A stretch of DNA of 64,000 nt from the NCBI RefSeq assembly GCF_042652345.1, contig NZ_JBHSJJ010000009.1, positions 62,001-126,000 on the forward strand, read 5' to 3'. A program made the translations under genes and the position numbers. Shown here in pieces: positions 43,186 through 52,606 of the stretch; the first letter of the stretch is position 1; every line of letters starts with the position of its first letter. Below the pieces are notes generated by a model. It saw nothing but the letters and a program-made list of their open reading frames with translations, was not told where the DNA came from and made no database searches. This stretch comes from Negadavirga shengliensis. Its GTDB lineage: Bacteria > Bacteroidota > Bacteroidia > Cytophagales > Cyclobacteriaceae.

Positions 43186-44128
43186 AGAGACAAGAAAAGG
43201 TTACGTGGATGGACTGCTGGAACTGGCCAAAGAAATGCCGGAAATGGTGGTTTTAGATGCCGATGTGGCTAAGGCCACCAAAACAGAATTATTTCAGGAA
43301 GCCTATCCCGATAGGTTTTTCAACTGTGGAGTACAGGAGCAGAACATGCTTTCTGTAGCTGCGGGGCTGGCTTTGGAGGGATTTCTCCCATTTGCCTCTA
43401 CTTTTGGGGTATTTGCCACCTGCCGGGCAGGGGATCAAATGAGAAATTCCATTGCTTATCCTAAGGTAAATGTAAAAATCGGGGCCACACATTGTGGCAT
43501 CAGTACCGGAGGTGATGGGGCTTCCCATCAAAGTATTGAAGATATTGCCATCGCCAGGTCATTTCCTAATATGACGGTATTGGTGCCCGGTGATTATGAA
43601 GAGGCAAAACGGGCTACAATTGCTGCCGCAAAGCATCAGGGACCCGTCTATCTTAGGTTTGGAAGGGACAAATATCCGGTAGTGGAGGAGATCCGAGGGG
43701 AATTTCAGATAGGGAAATCCAAATTGGTACGCCCAGGAACAGATTTGACTATCATCAGTACAGGGATCATGATAAGTGAGGCCTTGAAGGCTGCGGATGC
43801 CTTGCAGGAACAGGGATTTACTATTCGGGTCCTGCATATGCCTACTATAAAACCCTTGGACAAAGCGAGTATTATCAGTGCAGCAAAGGAAACCCAGGGA
43901 ATTGTGACCATTGAAGAACATTCCATTATCGGGGGACTTGGAGAGGCAGTGGCGTCAGTGACTGCCGGGGAACATCCATGTCCAGTGAACAGAGTGGGGG
44001 TTATGGATGTATTTGGTGAATCGGGGCAGGCAGATGAACTTTTCGATAAATATGGATTAAGGGCCAGAAACATCCTTGAGGCCTCGGAAAAAATATTGAA
44101 AAATTATAGCAGAGCCGGTAAAATATGA
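43175..44128 (+). CDS. transketolase-like C-terminal subunit (Pyr and C domains)
   Basis: 317 residues holding the pyrimidine-binding and C-terminal domains. The ThDP-activating Glu is E55 in NCGVQEQNMLSVAAG. GATHCGISTGGDGASHQSIEDIA and IITIEEHSIIGGLGEAVA-like blocks (actual VTIEEHSIIGGLGEAV) are standard. It pairs with the previous gene to form an alpha2-beta2 enzyme transferring a two-carbon ketol unit. It overlaps the alcohol dehydrogenase start by 4 bases (ATGA). Confidence 0.9.
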   Translation: MEFKETRKGYVDGLLELAKEMPEMVVLDADVAKATKTELFQEAYPDRFFNCGVQEQNMLSVAAGLALEGFLPFASTFGVFATCRAGDQMRNSIAYPKVNVKIGATHCGISTGGDGASHQSIEDIAIARSFPNMTVLVPGDYEEAKRATIAAAKHQGPVYLRFGRDKYPVVEEIRGEFQIGKSKLVRPGTDLTIISTGIMISEALKAADALQEQGFTIRVLHMPTIKPLDKASIISAAKETQGIVTIEEHSIIGGLGEAVASVTAGEHPCPVNRVGVMDVFGESGQADELFDKYGLRARNILEASEKILKNYSRAGKI

Positions 44129-45156
44129 AAGCATTGACAAAATACGAAAAAGGGAAAGGAAATGTAGTTTTAATGGAAATGCCTGAACCGGTATGTGCCG
44201 ATAACCAGGTGGTTTTGGAAGTGAGTTGTTGCGGGATTTGCGGCACAGACCTGCATGTGTACCATGATACTTTTAAGAATTATCCTCCTGTCATTATGGG
44301 GCATGAGTTTTCAGGAAAGGTGATAGATATGGGTAAGAATGTGAAGGATGTAAAACCAAGTGACACCTTTTCCGTACTGGGCGCCACGGCCATCACCTGT
44401 GGGGTTTGCAGCTATTGTTATAGCGGGGAGTTTATGTTCTGCAAAAACCGGAGGGGAATGGGGCATGGCGTTCATGGAGCCTTTGCTAAATATGCCGCTG
44501 CCAGAGTAGACCAATTATTTCCTGTTCCGGAAGGAGTTAGCATGGAAGAAGCGGCAATGGTGGAGCCATTAGCTGCAGCTGTACATGCGGTTTGCGATAT
44601 AGCGCGGTTCAAAATCGGAGATGTGGTGCTGGTATCTGGCCCTGGAACCATGGGCCTAATGAGTCTGAAGTTATTGCTTGCCCAGGGGATAAAAACCATC
44701 GTGGCAGGGACATCTGAAGATAATTATAGGCTGGACCTGGCAAAAAAATATGGTGCAGCACGTACCGTGAAAGTGGACAAAGAAGATCTGGCTGCTGTAA
44801 TAGAAGAAGAAACAATGGGAATGGGAGTGGATTTGGCCTTGGAATGTGCAGGGGCGGAGGGCTCTGTGAGGAATTGCATGCAGTCACTGAGGGCACAGGG
44901 AAGGTACGTTCAGGTGGGACATTTCGGGAAAGACCTGACTGTTCCCTGGGACCTCATCGCCTTCCGCCAGTTAAAAATCCATGGGTCTGTAGGCTATAAC
45001 CGTGATACCTGGTTGCAGACATTTAGGATATTGGAGCAGGGGAATCTCAATATTAAAGACATTATCACCCATAGGTTTAAGCTTTCGGAATGGGAAAAGG
45101 GCTTTGAACTTTCAGAAAAAAAGCAGGCCGTTAAAGTTTTGTTGTATCCAGATTAA
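44125..45156 (+). CDS. zinc-dependent alcohol/polyol dehydrogenase
   Basis: 343 residues of the medium-chain dehydrogenase family. Catalytic zinc: C39 (CGICGTD), H60-E61 (GHEFSG) and E near 147 (MVEPLAAAVHA). Structural zinc Cys92, Cys95, Cys98 and Cys106 are all present. NAD site VSGPGTMGLMSLKL. The PLAAAVHA pattern is typical of sorbitol/threonine/galactitol-type dehydrogenases. It probably oxidises a secondary hydroxyl of a polyol or sugar acid, or reduces a transketolase product. Translationally coupled to the transketolase by a 4-base overlap. Confidence 0.92.
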   Translation: MKALTKYEKGKGNVVLMEMPEPVCADNQVVLEVSCCGICGTDLHVYHDTFKNYPPVIMGHEFSGKVIDMGKNVKDVKPSDTFSVLGATAITCGVCSYCYSGEFMFCKNRRGMGHGVHGAFAKYAAARVDQLFPVPEGVSMEEAAMVEPLAAAVHAVCDIARFKIGDVVLVSGPGTMGLMSLKLLLAQGIKTIVAGTSEDNYRLDLAKKYGAARTVKVDKEDLAAVIEEETMGMGVDLALECAGAEGSVRNCMQSLRAQGRYVQVGHFGKDLTVPWDLIAFRQLKIHGSVGYNRDTWLQTFRILEQGNLNIKDIITHRFKLSEWEKGFELSEKKQAVKVLLYPD

Positions 45157-45165
45157 ATGGAATAG

Positions 45166-45954
45166 ATGAATTCAAGATTTACAGGTAAGGTAGCGATAGT
45201 CACTGGTGCAGGTAATGGGATTGGCTTTGAGATAGCCAGACAATTGGTGAAAGAAGGGGGGGCGGTCGTGCTGAATGATATCAACGGCCAATCTGCCGAA
45301 GATGCAGCCAGAAAGATCAGTCAGGACAGGCCCGGGGCCTGTATTTTTTATAAAGGGGACGCTGGGAAGGTTAAAGTCATTAAAGAACTGGTGGAATTGG
45401 CGGTAGCGGAATTCGGCCGCCTGGATTTTGCCATTGCGAATGCCGGCATTACTCTGTTTGGAGAATTTTTTGATATTACGGAGAAGGAATTCCAAAACGT
45501 GGTAGACGTCAACCTCAAGGGCTCCTTTTTTCTGGCCCAACATGCAGCCAAACAGATGAAAGAACAAAATACGAAAGGAAGGGTTTTGTTGATGTCTTCC
45601 ACCATTGGTTGTATGGCTTATCCAAAATTAGGTATCTATTCTGTTACTAAGGCTGGACTTCATATGATGGCCAGGAGTCTGGTATTGGATCTTTCTCCTC
45701 ATGGCATTACCATCAATGCCATAGCACCGGGGGCCACACTTACAGAAAGGACTGTGGAAGAAGAACCGGATTATGAAAATTTTTGGAAAGCATTGATACC
45801 TAAGGGAAAAATAGCAGTCCCCAATGATATCGCGAAAGCAGCACTTTTTTTATTGTCGGAAGATGCTTCCCATATTACCGGGCAGACTTTGGTAATTGAT
45901 GGAGGGTGGACTTCAGTAGGTCATAATTACAATGGTAAAAGCTTAGATACATAA
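45166..45954 (+). CDS. short-chain dehydrogenase/reductase
   Basis: 262 residues of classical SDR type: TGAGNGIG (13-20) for NAD(P), NAG in AIANAGITLF, catalytic Ser in LLMSSTIG and YSVTK (Tyr, Lys), and the C-terminal GQTLVIDGGW. It is most like glucose/ribitol- and 3-ketoacyl-type SDRs. It begins 9 bases after the alcohol dehydrogenase, the last gene of the catabolic operon before a 370-base gap and the next susC. Likely a sugar or sugar-acid dehydrogenase. Confidence 0.9.
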   Translation: MNSRFTGKVAIVTGAGNGIGFEIARQLVKEGGAVVLNDINGQSAEDAARKISQDRPGACIFYKGDAGKVKVIKELVELAVAEFGRLDFAIANAGITLFGEFFDITEKEFQNVVDVNLKGSFFLAQHAAKQMKEQNTKGRVLLMSSTIGCMAYPKLGIYSVTKAGLHMMARSLVLDLSPHGITINAIAPGATLTERTVEEEPDYENFWKALIPKGKIAVPNDIAKAALFLLSEDASHITGQTLVIDGGWTSVGHNYNGKSLDT

Positions 45955-46324
45955 TAGGGTTTTTATTTAGATTTCATTCCCGTAAAACCTCTTTTTTTTG
46001 TACCATTTGAGTCGGGTCCTTCTATTTCTATGGTAACATATGGTAAATAATTTCCTGATAGGGCTATTTTACCTATACAAGTGTCAATATTGTATATTCT
46101 TTTAAGAAAATAATAGATTTTTTCCAATTCACAAAAGCCTAAATTGTGTAATCTAATATTTCAGCATGCTGTATTCAGAAGCATCCGATAATCGGTAGTT
46201 TATTGGGTTGGGGGACATTGTATTATTACACCAAGGCTTCAAAAGGTACCAAGGGACACCCCTATTCTGGTTTGTATATCAATTCATGCTATAAATAAAA
46301 CCCAATGTTTAACCTAAACTGAGT
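45955..46324. other. 370-base gap upstream of third susC
   Basis: The region is AT-rich with a T-run shortly after the SDR stop (CCTCTTTTTTTT, near 46000) that may help end the catabolic operon, but I saw no proper stem before it. It should contain the susC promoter; no strict TTTG/TAnnTTTG pair was found. No gene is apparent. Confidence 0.5.
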
Positions 46325-49300
46325 ATGTTATCAAAAAATTTACAATTAACAATCTTCTTTACTGTTTTATTTTTCTTTCCAGCCATCCTGCTTCTGGCAC
46401 AGGAAAGGAATATCCAAGGTAAAGTAAATGACGAGTCAGGAGACGCGATCCCAGGAGCAACAGTTCTTGTGAAAGGAACCAACCGTGGTACGGCAACAGA
46501 CATTGACGGTTCCTTTGAAATTCTTGTATCCTCTCCTTCCGATGTACTTGCTATTTCCTATGTGGGATATATTTCCCGCGAAATTGAAGTAGGAAACCAG
46601 TCCGAATTCACCATAACACTCCAGCCGGATATGGAAGCCCTTTCAGAGGTGGTAGTGGTGGGTTATGGAACCCAAAGGAGAAGGGATGTGACTGGGGCTG
46701 TAGCTTCTGTTCAACCAGAAAACATCCGGGATTTGCCCATGCAGGGAATTGATCAGGCCATGGCGGGGCAAATAGCAGGAGTCAGGGCCCAACAGACAAC
46801 GGGTACTCCCGGTGGGGGGATCAATGTGCAGATCAGAGGAACCGGATCCATCAGTGCAGGTGGACAGCCTTTATATGTAATTGATGGTTTTCCGGTAAGT
46901 CATAGCTTCAGTCAACAAACCAACCCTCTGGCAGCCCTGGATCCTAATGATATAGAGTCCTTGGAGGTTTTGAAAGATGCATCTGCAGCCGCAATCTATG
47001 GTTCACGGGGAGCGAACGGTGTAGTATTGATTACTACCAAGCGGGGAAAGACAGGAAAACCTACCATCAATGTGGACATGTACTCAGGGGTTCAGGAAGT
47101 ACAACGGCGAATAGAGATGATGGATCCTGTGCCATTTACAGAAATGTTGATCGCAGCCCGGAACAATTCCTATTTACAGGCAGGGGGGAACAGTATCCAC
47201 GATTCAAATGTGGATCGTCTGATACCTGGTGCGGGAGATTACTTTGACAATTATTTAATACCTGAATTGTATTCAGATTTTTTGGCAAATCCGGACCAAT
47301 ATACCTATACCAATTGGCAGGATCATATTTTCCGGACTGCCCCAATCCACAATTTCAATATATCTGCCTCTGGTGGCACTGAAAATACCAGTTATTATAT
47401 TTCCGGAGGTTATTTCAGACAAGATGGTGTGGTAATCGAATCCGGCTTTGAAAGGTATTCTCTGCGGGCAAATGTAGAGACACAAGTAAGTAACCGGGTG
47501 AAAATTGGAATGAACATAAATCCTACCCTCGGTGTCCATGACCTGGTAAATGCAGAGGGGAATCCTTGGGATAATGCTGTTATAATGAATGCATTGACCA
47601 TAATGCCGTTTATTGCTCCTTATAATGAGGATGGATCCTATGGGGATCAATTGACCTTCGGGCGGGGTACTGCTGCACAGGCTAATCCCATTGCTGTGGC
47701 AAGGGAAATTGATAATGAACAGCATAGGTTGCGGTTGTTGGGCAATGTATATGCGGAAGTAGCAATCACAGATGATCTGTCGTTCAGGACTTCTGTGGGC
47801 ACTGATATGTCCATGGTGCGGCAAAGCCAGTTTTTTAGTGGGGCAGTGAGAAGATACTTTTCTCCATCCAGTGGTTTTGTGGCCAATTTTCAGCGTACCA
47901 ACATCCTTAATGAAAATACGCTAAGCTATGACAAATCCTTTGATGGCCATAGGTTTAATGCGGTAGTGGGATTCACTTCTCAATACGAATACATTGAAAA
48001 CAGTCAAATTAATGCAAATAATTACCCTAATGACCTGGTGAAAACCATAAATGCAGGGATAATTGTAGGTGGGGACCATCTGCGTGAAGAGTGGTCACTA
48101 TTATCCTATCTGGCAAGGGTTAATTATGCTTATAAGGATAAATTCTTGTTGACAGGAACTATCCGAAGAGACGGATCCTCCCGTTTCGGAGCCCAAAACA
48201 AGTGGGGATATTTTCCATCAGGATCTATTGGCTATCGTATTTCGGAAGAATCATTTATGAATGTTATACCCGTTATAAGTGATTTAAAGGTTAGAGCAAG
48301 TTACGGCGTTACCGGAAATTTTGAAATAGGTAATTATGCACACATTGGACTTTTGGGAGCAAACAATTACGCACTTGGGGCGGGAACCGGAAATGTGGTA
48401 AACGGTCTGCTGCCTACTACTTTGTCCAACACTGGTTTAGGATGGGAAAGAACCCGGCAATATGATTTCGGTTTGGATATAGGATTACTAGAGGACAGGG
48501 TGATTTTTGCGGTAGATCATTATCGAAGTAACACCACTGACCTGCTTTTAAATGTACCAATACCAAGATCTACTGGGTATGCCAATGCATTCCAGAATAT
48601 AGGAGAAGTTGAAAACAAAGGTTGGGAGTTTGCCTTATTATCACGAAATTCTGTGGGGGAATTCAATTGGACTACAGATTTTAATCTTTCCTGGAATAGG
48701 AATAAAGTGCTTGCACTTGGACCTGGAGGTGATCCGATTATTTCTGGAAACCATATCACCAGGATTGGGGATGCAATGGGCAGTCATTTTGGGTATTTGA
48801 CAGAGGGTATATATCAAACCATGGAAGAGGTGAATAACACCCCACATCCACCAGGTACCCGACCTGGAGACCGGATTTTTATTGATGTGGACGGTGACGG
48901 GGAAATGACCCCTCAGGACCGAACAATAATCGGAAACAATCAACCGGATTTTATGTACGGTATGACCAACCGGTTTAATTATAAAAACTTTGATTTCAGC
49001 TTTTTGATCCAAGGGGTACAGGGGGCTCAGGTATATAGCGTGCTATATGAACGTATGGCGGATGTCCGTGGCCAGTTCAATCAGATGAAGATATCTGAGG
49101 GTTACTGGCAGTCACCGGAAAATCCCGGTAATGGATTCACTACCCGTCCATTCAGGGATGCGTTTCTATGGAATGAACGTCCTGGCAACTGGTTGATACG
49201 GGATGTATCTTTCCTGCGTATCAATAATGTTACTCTGGGATACAGTCTTCCTCCACAGATTCTCCAGACCATGTTTTTAGAAAGGGCAAGGGTTTATATA

Positions 49301-49450
49301 GGAGTGCAAAATCCCTATACATTTACAAGCTATGAAGGGTTCAATCCAGAAGTAAGTACCAATGGGGATAATCCTCTTCAGCCGGGAGTAGACCGTGGTG
49401 GCTATCCTGTACCCCGAACTTATTTACTGGGAGTTAATGTCAGTTTTTAA
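46325..49450 (+). CDS. SusC/RagA TonB-dependent receptor (third pair)
   Basis: 1041 residues. Signal peptide to the AQE after LLLAQ, carboxypeptidase-regulatory-like domain (IQGKVNDESGDAIPGATVLVKGTNRGTATDIDGSF), plug start SEVVVVGYGTQRRRDVTG near 102, VIDGFPV and DASAAAIYGSRGANGVVLITTKRG in the plug, then a beta-barrel to GVNVSF. No STN domain. The next gene (susD) begins 17 bases later. Probably imports the substrate of the operon just upstream, in line with the usual clustering of transport and catabolism in this phylum. Confidence 0.96.
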   Translation: MLSKNLQLTIFFTVLFFFPAILLLAQERNIQGKVNDESGDAIPGATVLVKGTNRGTATDIDGSFEILVSSPSDVLAISYVGYISREIEVGNQSEFTITLQPDMEALSEVVVVGYGTQRRRDVTGAVASVQPENIRDLPMQGIDQAMAGQIAGVRAQQTTGTPGGGINVQIRGTGSISAGGQPLYVIDGFPVSHSFSQQTNPLAALDPNDIESLEVLKDASAAAIYGSRGANGVVLITTKRGKTGKPTINVDMYSGVQEVQRRIEMMDPVPFTEMLIAARNNSYLQAGGNSIHDSNVDRLIPGAGDYFDNYLIPELYSDFLANPDQYTYTNWQDHIFRTAPIHNFNISASGGTENTSYYISGGYFRQDGVVIESGFERYSLRANVETQVSNRVKIGMNINPTLGVHDLVNAEGNPWDNAVIMNALTIMPFIAPYNEDGSYGDQLTFGRGTAAQANPIAVAREIDNEQHRLRLLGNVYAEVAITDDLSFRTSVGTDMSMVRQSQFFSGAVRRYFSPSSGFVANFQRTNILNENTLSYDKSFDGHRFNAVVGFTSQYEYIENSQINANNYPNDLVKTINAGIIVGGDHLREEWSLLSYLARVNYAYKDKFLLTGTIRRDGSSRFGAQNKWGYFPSGSIGYRISEESFMNVIPVISDLKVRASYGVTGNFEIGNYAHIGLLGANNYALGAGTGNVVNGLLPTTLSNTGLGWERTRQYDFGLDIGLLEDRVIFAVDHYRSNTTDLLLNVPIPRSTGYANAFQNIGEVENKGWEFALLSRNSVGEFNWTTDFNLSWNRNKVLALGPGGDPIISGNHITRIGDAMGSHFGYLTEGIYQTMEEVNNTPHPPGTRPGDRIFIDVDGDGEMTPQDRTIIGNNQPDFMYGMTNRFNYKNFDFSFLIQGVQGAQVYSVLYERMADVRGQFNQMKISEGYWQSPENPGNGFTTRPFRDAFLWNERPGNWLIRDVSFLRINNVTLGYSLPPQILQTMFLERARVYIGVQNPYTFTSYEGFNPEVSTNGDNPLQPGVDRGGYPVPRTYLLGVNVSF

Positions 49451-49467
49451 TTTTAAAATTCAAGAAC

Positions 49468-50919
49468 ATGAAAAGATTAATCGTAATCAGTATATTAACC
49501 TCTGGCCTGTTAACTTCTTGTGGAGATGATTTCTTGGACCTTACTCCGCATTCCCAGGCTAACGTTGAGGACTTCTACCGAACAGAGAATGATATAGAAG
49601 TGGCCGTAAACGGAGTTTACCGGACTTTGCAATTGCCCGGCCAATATGGCCAGGCAATTTGGACCATAGGAGAAATAGCCTCGGATAATAGCATAGCCGG
49701 TAGGCCGGTTGACCCCTATCAGGATATTGGAATGCATAGGATCCCATCTACCAATGGTGTAGTCGAAAACAGTTGGTACCATAATTTCCAGGGCATACAG
49801 GCAATCAATACCTTGCTTAACCGGATGCCTGATGTGGAATTTACCAACATGGGACTCCGTGACCGGTTAGAAGGAGAAGCCAAATTTCTGCGGGCACTGA
49901 TGTATTTTAATTTGGTAAGAATATATGGAGATGTGCCGCTGGTACTTACCGAAACCCAATCTCCGGAGGAGGGCTATGAACAAGGCCGGGACCCAGTCTC
50001 ACAGGTGTATGAACAAATTATCAGGGATTTGACGGAAGCCGGTGCAGAAGGATTTTTGCCTTTGCAGTATGACAGCAGTGAAAGAGGTAGAGCCACAAGG
50101 GGTTCCGCTCTGGCCCTATTGGGGAAAGTTTATCTGACATTGGGAAACCATTCGGAGGCGGCAGATTTTCTCAGACAGGTAATCGATCTGAATATCTACC
50201 AATTGTTGCCAGATTATGCCGATATATTTGAAATTGACAATGCCAATCATGCAGAGTCCATTTTTGAGGTGCAGTTTAAAGGAGGGACCGGCCAGGGAAT
50301 GGGAAGTAACTTTTTCCATACCTTTTCGCCCTTCACTGCAGGATCATTAATAGTCGGAGTTGGTTCCGGGGCGGGTTTTGGACAACCTTCTGCCGATATG
50401 ATTGCTTCTTATGAAGAAGGCGATCTAAGAAAAGATATCTCCCTGCAGGAAGGTTTTGTAAATGAAGCCGGTGAATTCATTCCCGAACCATGGATATCCA
50501 AATACATAGATCCGTCCCCCTTTGCGGCAAATGATAATGATAATAATTTCCCGGTTATACGGTATGCAGATGTCCTGCTCATGCATGCGGAAGCCTTAAA
50601 TGAACTGGCCTATGAGCCGGGAGGGGAGGCCTTTACGCATTTGAATGCGGTGCGTCAAAGGGCAGGATTGGACCCGTTTGATGGCCAGGATCTTCCAAGT
50701 CAGGACGCTTTCCGGCTTGCAATTGAAAATGAGCGCAGACACGAACTGGCTTTTGAAGGCCACCGGTGGTTTGATTTGGTGCGGACAGACCGTTTGTTGC
50801 CGGTAATGAATTCAGTAGGGTTTGAACTCCAGGAATATCAAAAAATATTTCCTGTACCACAGACTCAAATCGATGTTAATCCAGGTGTAATTACCCAAAA
50901 CCCGGGACATACCTTATAA
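49468..50919 (+). CDS. SusD/RagB surface glycan-binding lipoprotein (third pair)
   Basis: 483 residues with lipobox LLTSC (Cys18). Typical SusD segments: RLEGEAKFLRALMYFNLVRIYGDVPLV, RGSALALLGKVYLTLGNHSEAADFLRQVI, FPVIRYADVLLMHAEALNELA, AIENERRHELAFEGHRWFDLVRTDRLL and FPVPQTQIDVNPG. It is the shortest of the three SusD proteins, with the classic layout. It forms a complex with the SusC just upstream. Confidence 0.95.
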   Translation: MKRLIVISILTSGLLTSCGDDFLDLTPHSQANVEDFYRTENDIEVAVNGVYRTLQLPGQYGQAIWTIGEIASDNSIAGRPVDPYQDIGMHRIPSTNGVVENSWYHNFQGIQAINTLLNRMPDVEFTNMGLRDRLEGEAKFLRALMYFNLVRIYGDVPLVLTETQSPEEGYEQGRDPVSQVYEQIIRDLTEAGAEGFLPLQYDSSERGRATRGSALALLGKVYLTLGNHSEAADFLRQVIDLNIYQLLPDYADIFEIDNANHAESIFEVQFKGGTGQGMGSNFFHTFSPFTAGSLIVGVGSGAGFGQPSADMIASYEEGDLRKDISLQEGFVNEAGEFIPEPWISKYIDPSPFAANDNDNNFPVIRYADVLLMHAEALNELAYEPGGEAFTHLNAVRQRAGLDPFDGQDLPSQDAFRLAIENERRHELAFEGHRWFDLVRTDRLLPVMNSVGFELQEYQKIFPVPQTQIDVNPGVITQNPGHTL

Positions 50920-50933
50920 TTAAACGGTCATGC

Positions 50934-50970
50934 GTCCCCGGTTTGCTTTCAAATGAAGGAAACTGGGGAT
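50934..50970 (+). terminator. possible hairpin after third susD
   Basis: GTCCCCGGTTTGCTTTC (50934-50950) can pair, with two wobbles, one mismatch and one bulge, with GAAGGAAACTGGGGAT (50955-50970) around AAAT. It sits 15 bases after the susD stop. There is no U-tract, so it may be a processing or mRNA-stability hairpin. Confidence 0.35.
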
Positions 50971-51134
50971 GTATAATTGAAGTGTTCAAAGCCTACAACC
51001 GATTTGCAATACATCCTTATATGGCACACATGAAATACCCCATTACTGTCGATCAGAGGATACCGGTGCCGGACAGATAGCGGAAAATCAGGAAGCGGGG
51101 AAAGGAATTGAAAATTCAATAACATACGAAATCC

Positions 51135-52427
51135 ATGAAAAATACAAAATACCCCTTTTTCTTAAGTAGAAGCTCACTCCTGATGATTGGGCTCATATTG
51201 TCTTTGCTGTTGTTGTCAGGCTATGAATTATTCCTGGGGGACCATGAGCAACAAAAATCCAATGAAACCATCTTTAAGCTTCCCATAGACCAATGGACCT
51301 ATATAGAAGTGGACAATCAACGTGGGAAGTGGGGGGATTGGGATGAACCGGCTTGGCTGCGTTATTTTGGATTGGACATGAAGGATATAACGGGTGACGG
51401 CTATAAAGACATCGTAGCCGGAAGGTATTTTTATAGGAACCCAGGGGGAGAAATGACCTCTGAGTGGGAAAGGATAGACCTTGGAATGAATGTAGACGGG
51501 ATGTTATTCGTCGAAGTGGACGGGGAGGGCTTTGGAAATATCATTGCCACCGCATTGCCGGATGTTTATTGGCTTGAGGCGCAGGATGAACAGGGAAATT
51601 CCTGGAAAGGAATAAAAATAGGAGAGATTCCCGCCACTTCACATGTAAACGGCCAGGGATATGGCAAAGCACAAATTGTTCCCGGAGGTAAGGAAGAGGT
51701 ACTTCTGGCCACCGGAGAAGGGATCTATTATTTTGAAATTCCGGAAAATACTCCCGAAAAAGGAAATTGGCCCGTAGTCCATGCAGCACCGGAAGCTTCG
51801 GATGAAGGTTTCGGGATCGGGGATATAGATGGGGATGGATTATTGGATATAGTGGCAGGCCGGAGGACTGGCGAAGAAGAGGGCGGTGGCATGGATATTT
51901 GCTGGTGGAAAAATCCCGGAAACGGGGAAGGAAACTGGCAGCTTTACGAACTGGGAAGTACTACCTATGATGCTGACCGCATCGAGGTGGCAGACATCAA
52001 TGGAAATGGAAAAGCAGATGTGGTGGTGACGGAAGAGAGGTACCCAGGGAAGGAGCCGGATGCCAGCCTTTACTGGTTTGAACGTCCAGATGATCCAACT
52101 CAAACTAACTGGAAACAGCACAAAGTGGTAACCCAGTATTCCATGAACAACCTGGATGTGGCAGATATGGATGGGGATGGCCATCCCGATATCATTACTG
52201 CAGAGCATAAAGGGGAGAATCTGGAGGTCCAGATTTGGATAAATAACGGAAAGGGCAATTTCTCTATAAATGTGGTGGATACAGGCAAAGAAAGCCACCT
52301 TGGATCCCGTGTAGCCGACCTTAACGGAAACGGGGCCCTGGATATAGTGAGTATTGGCTGGGACCGGCATGAATACCTGCACGTTTGGCGGAACGATGGG
52401 TCGGCTTCTGAAACTATAGGAGAATGA
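51135..52427 (+). CDS. FG-GAP/VCBS repeat protein (copy 2)
   Basis: 430 residues. N-terminal hydrophobic segment SLLMIGLILSLLLLSGYELFLG, either an uncleaved anchor or a signal without a lipobox, unlike the other two copies. Calcium-loop motifs include DITGDGYKDIVAGRY, DIDGDGLLDIVAGRR, DINGNGKADVVVTEE, DMDGDGHPDIITAEH and DLNGNGALDIVSIG. Predicted beta-propeller binding domain facing the periplasm or surface. It follows susD by 215 bases and precedes a TIM-barrel enzyme; likely part of the same regulon as copy 3. Ligand unknown. Confidence 0.87.
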   Translation: MKNTKYPFFLSRSSLLMIGLILSLLLLSGYELFLGDHEQQKSNETIFKLPIDQWTYIEVDNQRGKWGDWDEPAWLRYFGLDMKDITGDGYKDIVAGRYFYRNPGGEMTSEWERIDLGMNVDGMLFVEVDGEGFGNIIATALPDVYWLEAQDEQGNSWKGIKIGEIPATSHVNGQGYGKAQIVPGGKEEVLLATGEGIYYFEIPENTPEKGNWPVVHAAPEASDEGFGIGDIDGDGLLDIVAGRRTGEEEGGGMDICWWKNPGNGEGNWQLYELGSTTYDADRIEVADINGNGKADVVVTEERYPGKEPDASLYWFERPDDPTQTNWKQHKVVTQYSMNNLDVADMDGDGHPDIITAEHKGENLEVQIWINNGKGNFSINVVDTGKESHLGSRVADLNGNGALDIVSIGWDRHEYLHVWRNDGSASETIGE

Positions 52428-52606
52428 AAGAACCGGGAACAACTATCAAGTGCATATGGCGATTTTCAGTTTATTTGGGCATTATTCAAAAGCCATTTCA
52501 GAAAGAGGTTTCAAGATTGGATATCTTTCCCAATCAAGATCCAAATGCTGTATTGAGGTTCAAAAAAAGTCTAATAATATTTTAAAATATAAATCTGGGA
52601 AATATT

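Noticed and set aside
45990..46010. T-run after the SDR gene as a rho-independent terminator
   Set aside because: No convincing GC-rich stem precedes the T-run.
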